A stretch of DNA of 15,549 bases from Deltaproteobacteria bacterium. GTDB taxonomy: Bacteria; Myxococcota_A; UBA796; CAJQPC01. Where the stretch lies: assembly GCA_016717595.1 (NCBI GenBank), contig JADKFE010000122.1:1-15549 (forward strand), in the 5' to 3' direction. The translations under genes were made by a program, and so were the position numbers. This document shows, piece by piece, positions 12,647 through 15,549 of this stretch (the stretch's first letter is position 1; every line of letters starts with the position of its first letter). The notes beneath the pieces were generated by a model. That model was not told where the DNA came from, did no database searches, and worked only from the letters and a program-made list of their open reading frames with translations.

Positions 12647-15549
12647 GGTCCAGGGGCGTCGTAAGCTGGGGGACTGGCGAAGGTGTCGGCGCGTCGGTGC
12701 TCAGGCTGGCGTCGGTGCTTAGCCGAGGGGCGATGTCGGCCGAGCTGCCCTCGGACTCCAGGCCGGACCAGTCGGCCTCGGTGGTGATGTCGGCGAGAGC
12801 GTGCGGGTCTGCGCGGTGATCCGGCCCTTGAGGTCATAGGTCGGGGTGATCCGCCCGGCGGTGTCGTAGATGTGCACGGACGGCCCAGCGCGTGGTTCGT
12901 CGAGGGGAGATCGCTGAGCGCGTCGCCGAGGATGGAGAGGGCGACGAGGCGCTCGCCTGCGCCCTCATCGACGAGCAGGCCGATCGGGCGGCGCGCGGCG
13001 TCGTGGAGCGGACGGAGGCTGAGGCCGCCGGAGCGCCAAGAGCGGAAAGCGTCGGGCAGGATGCGCGCCTCTCCTCCGCTTGAGCTGGGGTGTAGCCCTC
13101 GTCGGCGGCGCCTGTGAAGAGGGCGTGGCCGAGAAGATCGTAGATGCGCGCTTGCAGGCGGTTTCCGCGGGGGTCGATCACGTCGAGGGCGTTGCCCAGG
13201 ATGTCGAGCCTGATGCGCGTGGTGTGTGGTGCTGGCGTCGGGGCGCTCGACGGGCTTGTGGACGCGGCCCAAGGTGTCGAGGTGGGTGGTCGTCGGGGTG
13301 CCCTCGTGGTCGCCGCCGGGAGCTGTCCTCCTCCATCGTGGGCCTAAACGGATATTCAGGGGCCTGAGGTCCAGGTCTGCGTGTGGCCGTGGGCGAGGTG
13401 ACCTGGATGTTGCGGCCCAGCGGATCGTAGTTGTGGACAGCGCAGCGCACCCCACTCCACGAGCTCCGCCTCGTCCTCGTAGGCCGAGGTGGTGAGAGAA
13501 GGGCTCGTACTTGCTTGATGACGTTGCCTTTGTTGTCGAGGATCACGCGGCCGGTGCCGATAAAGCGCGGGTCGGCGGCGCTCCAGGTGACTACACCACC
13601 GACACGGTCGGCGCGTCGCCCGGGGCAGCCTGCACCTTGGTCTGGATGATTGCCACCGCCGTCGCTGCTGAAAATTCCCAGGACTCCAACCAGTCGGTGC
13701 CGCCGTACTCTTTGAGCAGCTTGGTGTATGAACAGACGCCGGGGAGGTATGTCCATGTCGTAGTGCAGCTCAACGCCTGTCGCCTGTGCCGTCACCTCGG
13801 CGCCGGTTGCACGGACGCCGTCAGCACGCGGCCCAGGGGTCGAAGGTAGTGGACTCGGTGCCGTTGGGGTCGGTGACCGTGGTGGGCGCGAGGCGCTGGT
13901 AGTCGATGGTGGCGCTGACGACGAGGGCGCGGGATCCTCGACGGAGAGCAGCGCGAGGCCCTCGGCGTCCCAGGTGAGCGTGGAGGTGAGGCCGAAGGGC
14001 AGGGGCGCTGGGGAGGTAGAAGAGGCTCGCATTGTGGGTGAGACGGCTCGAGGGCAGCCCGAGGCGTCGCCGTCGCCGAGCAGGTTTCGACGTAGCCGGC
14101 CTCGGTGAGCAGGTGGCGTCTACTTCGGTGTGTCGAAGACGGCGGTGATCAGCTCCTCCGTCATCGCCAAGGCGTAGCGGGTGTGGGGCAAGGCGCGGAC
14201 GCCGACGCTGCCGAAGGGCAAGGCGGCGCTCAGGCGTCGTTCCAGAGCGTGCGCTGGTGGCCCAAGAGGCGCTTGTGGGCCGCCGGTGCCTGTGGGCGTC
14301 TCGTCGAAGCGCCAGCCGTGGCGGCAGAAGGCCGTGTTGAGGGTGGCGGCGGTGGGCGTGAGGCGTCGTGGTCCAGGCGTTCAGGCCGGCAGGATTGCGG
14401 ACTTGGTCTCGGTGGGCACGGAGCTTGGGGAGATCGTCTGTGGTGACTGGGCGCTTTGATGTAGAACAGTTGTCTCGGTGAGGACGATATGCAAGGTTGT
14501 CTGCTCGTCGTCGTGGCTGCCGCCGCGACGGGGGGTAGACCAGCGCGGTTGTGGTGACGACGCCGTAGTCGTCGATGACCAGCGGACGCTGTGGCTGACG
14601 CGGGGATCGGGGTGTCGCTGCCGGTGAGGTCCAGCTCATAGGCGAAGGAGCGCCTCGCCCGCGTCGATCCGGAAGACGGCGGGATACGTCGCCGCGGGGC
14701 TGGAGGCGGACGACGGTGTGGGTCTGTTCACTCACGGCGACGAGGGTGACGAGCGCGCCGGTGTCGTCCTCGATGTACACCTCTTTGGCGCAGGTGCAGC
14801 CTCGGAGGGCGCGGTGGGCCTCGCGGGACTCGGCGGGATTGAGACCTCACTCGGGCACAGAGGGCGCGGCGAGGACGGACGCGCGTCGGTGTGCGTGAAG
14901 TACTCAGCGGCGTACACCGTCGCGAGGTTCCCTTTCGTTGAGCCACGCTCCACCGTGAAACCGTGTGCGCGTGAGGATCGGCGGCTGCTGCACGACGATG
15001 GCGGGCCGGCCAGGCCGGGTCTTCGTGGTCGCTGGCGCGCTCGGTGTCCCAATTGCTCCACCAAACCGAAGCCGCGAAACTCGCGCTCCTCACTGTCAAA
15101 GAAGTCGTGGTGGTAGGCGTACTACTCACGAATCGCCAGCCGGTGATGGCGTCAAAAGACTCCATCTTGGACATAGTGGACCGGGAACGGCAGGCGTGTG
15201 GCCCGGTAGGGCGGGCCGGCGCACGGTCGTTGAGATAGTTCGGGGTACCGGCGTTGCGGTGAGACAAACCCCCGCCCAAGGCTTTGTTGCTTGGTGGTGA
15301 GCAGCCACGCCTCTGCTGTCGTGGAGAGCAGGCGTGGTTTCGCCGGGAGGGCGACGATGCCGGGGCGCGCAGCACGGGGCCCATCCAGATGAGGTGTGCA
15401 GGCGGTGCTGTCGCCGTAGAGATCGGCGATTTCGAGCCTCGGGGCGCAGGCTCACGGGGACACTCCCGCACGTGCTCACGGCCTCAGCGGAAGCTGTTGC
15501 CCGGACTGGCTCATCCACACGCGGCAGGCGTCGGGGCCGAGGTAGAACA
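11297..15549. repeat. Long direct repeat, copy C, continuing past the window
   Basis: It aligns with 4999-9277 of copy B. From 11308 to about 12622 there is no net length change and only scattered substitutions. From about 12622 to 15549 there are many small insertions and deletions. The last bases (tcggggccgaggtagaaca) still match copy B, so the repeat is cut by the window edge. Confidence 0.85.
12647..15549 (-). pseudogene. Copy C, upstream part: TcB-like propeller/mid-domains and RHS repeats, frame-disrupted, partial
   Basis: All three minus frames carry alternating fragments of the copy B protein. Near the right edge there is PVSLRPE; then SKMESFDAITGWRFVS (about 15170-15125), MYIEDDTGALVTLVAVSEQT (from 14780), STLTWDAEGLALLSVEDPA (about 13985-13930), RFIGTGRVILDNKGNVIKQ (about 13575-13518) and NRLQARIYDLLGHALFTGAA (about 13165-13105). 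Each fragment is joined to the next by a 1- or 2-base shift, for example one G missing near 12797 (gtcggcgagagcg against gtcggcgaggagcg in B). The N-terminal part of the gene lies beyond 15549. If the shifts are real, copy C is dead unless repaired by conversion from B. If they are sequencing errors, C is the likely full-length expressed shell gene. Confidence 0.75.

Noticed and set aside
11240..12664. Long plus-strand ORF of 474 codons, and similar plus-strand ORFs opposite copies A and B (for example 1676-2437, 5090-6103, 9341-10213)
   Set aside because: They lie exactly opposite the RHS/TcB coding frames, recur at the same place in each repeat copy, have low-complexity Val/Gly/Arg-rich translations, and follow from the high GC3 of the real genes.
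1..15549. An insertion sequence, integrase or CRISPR array as the cause of the repeats
   Set aside because: The repeats are protein-coding RHS/TcB copies of kilobase size; no transposase-like frame, terminal inverted repeats or short spaced repeats are visible.

Overview
This 15.5 kb window is almost entirely coded on the minus strand, so transcription runs from right to left. It is an accessory polymorphic-toxin locus. It holds three tandem copies (C, B, A in transcription order) of a gene related to the fused TcB-TcC / SpvB-RHS toxin shells. Each copy carries a different C-terminal tip, and each tip is followed by one or more small genes that are candidate immunity genes. The shell DNA is very GC-rich with strong GC3 codon use, which produces long meaningless plus-strand ORFs. 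The tips and small genes are clearly AT-richer. The organism is a high-GC Gram-negative bacterium (a putative lipoprotein, TcB/RHS architecture). The protein style would suit Myxococcota/Bradymonadota-like lineages, but that is only a guess. No RNA gene, transposase, CRISPR array or housekeeping gene is visible.

Layout, right to left. (1) Copy C, 15549-10352: its 5' end lies outside the window. From 15549 to about 12622 it matches copy B but is broken by many small indels. From 12622 to 10352 it is clean and ends in a Pro-rich linker with two G8 tracts, a Gly-rich hydrophobic stretch and an unrecognised toxin domain. (2) 10349-10041: a 102-aa candidate immunity protein, with its Shine-Dalgarno sequence inside the end of C. 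(3) Copy B, 10015-4100 as read (true end probably 4209): the intact long copy. It has six FG-GAP/VCBS-like repeats, TcdB mid-domains, YD/RHS repeats, the RHS core and a zinc-metalloprotease tip (HEIVH plus Met-turn). It lacks the N-terminal SpvB domain expected in full-length relatives. (4) 4212-4023 and 3903-3640: two small membrane proteins. (5) Copy A, 3580-622: a shorter orphan RHS cassette starting abruptly inside the YD repeats, frame-disrupted, with a second, different metalloprotease tip (HELSHWLGFGD). (6) 580-1: an incomplete lipoprotein gene running off the left edge, the likely partner of tip A.

Proposed working (inference): C is the expressed shell gene, and B and A are promoterless 5'-truncated donor cassettes stored downstream with their immunity genes. 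Recombination in the shared shell DNA would exchange the unknown tip of C for metalloprotease tip B or A, removing about 6.3 kb or 9.7 kb. This is the orphan-module logic known for Rhs and CdiA, here in a TcB-TcC-like gene with unusually long stored homology.

Caution: small indels are concentrated in the first ~3.5 kb and last ~2.9 kb of the window, and some elsewhere lie in homopolymers. This could be real decay, but it equally fits uncorrected long-read errors near contig ends. 'Pseudogene' calls here are therefore provisional.
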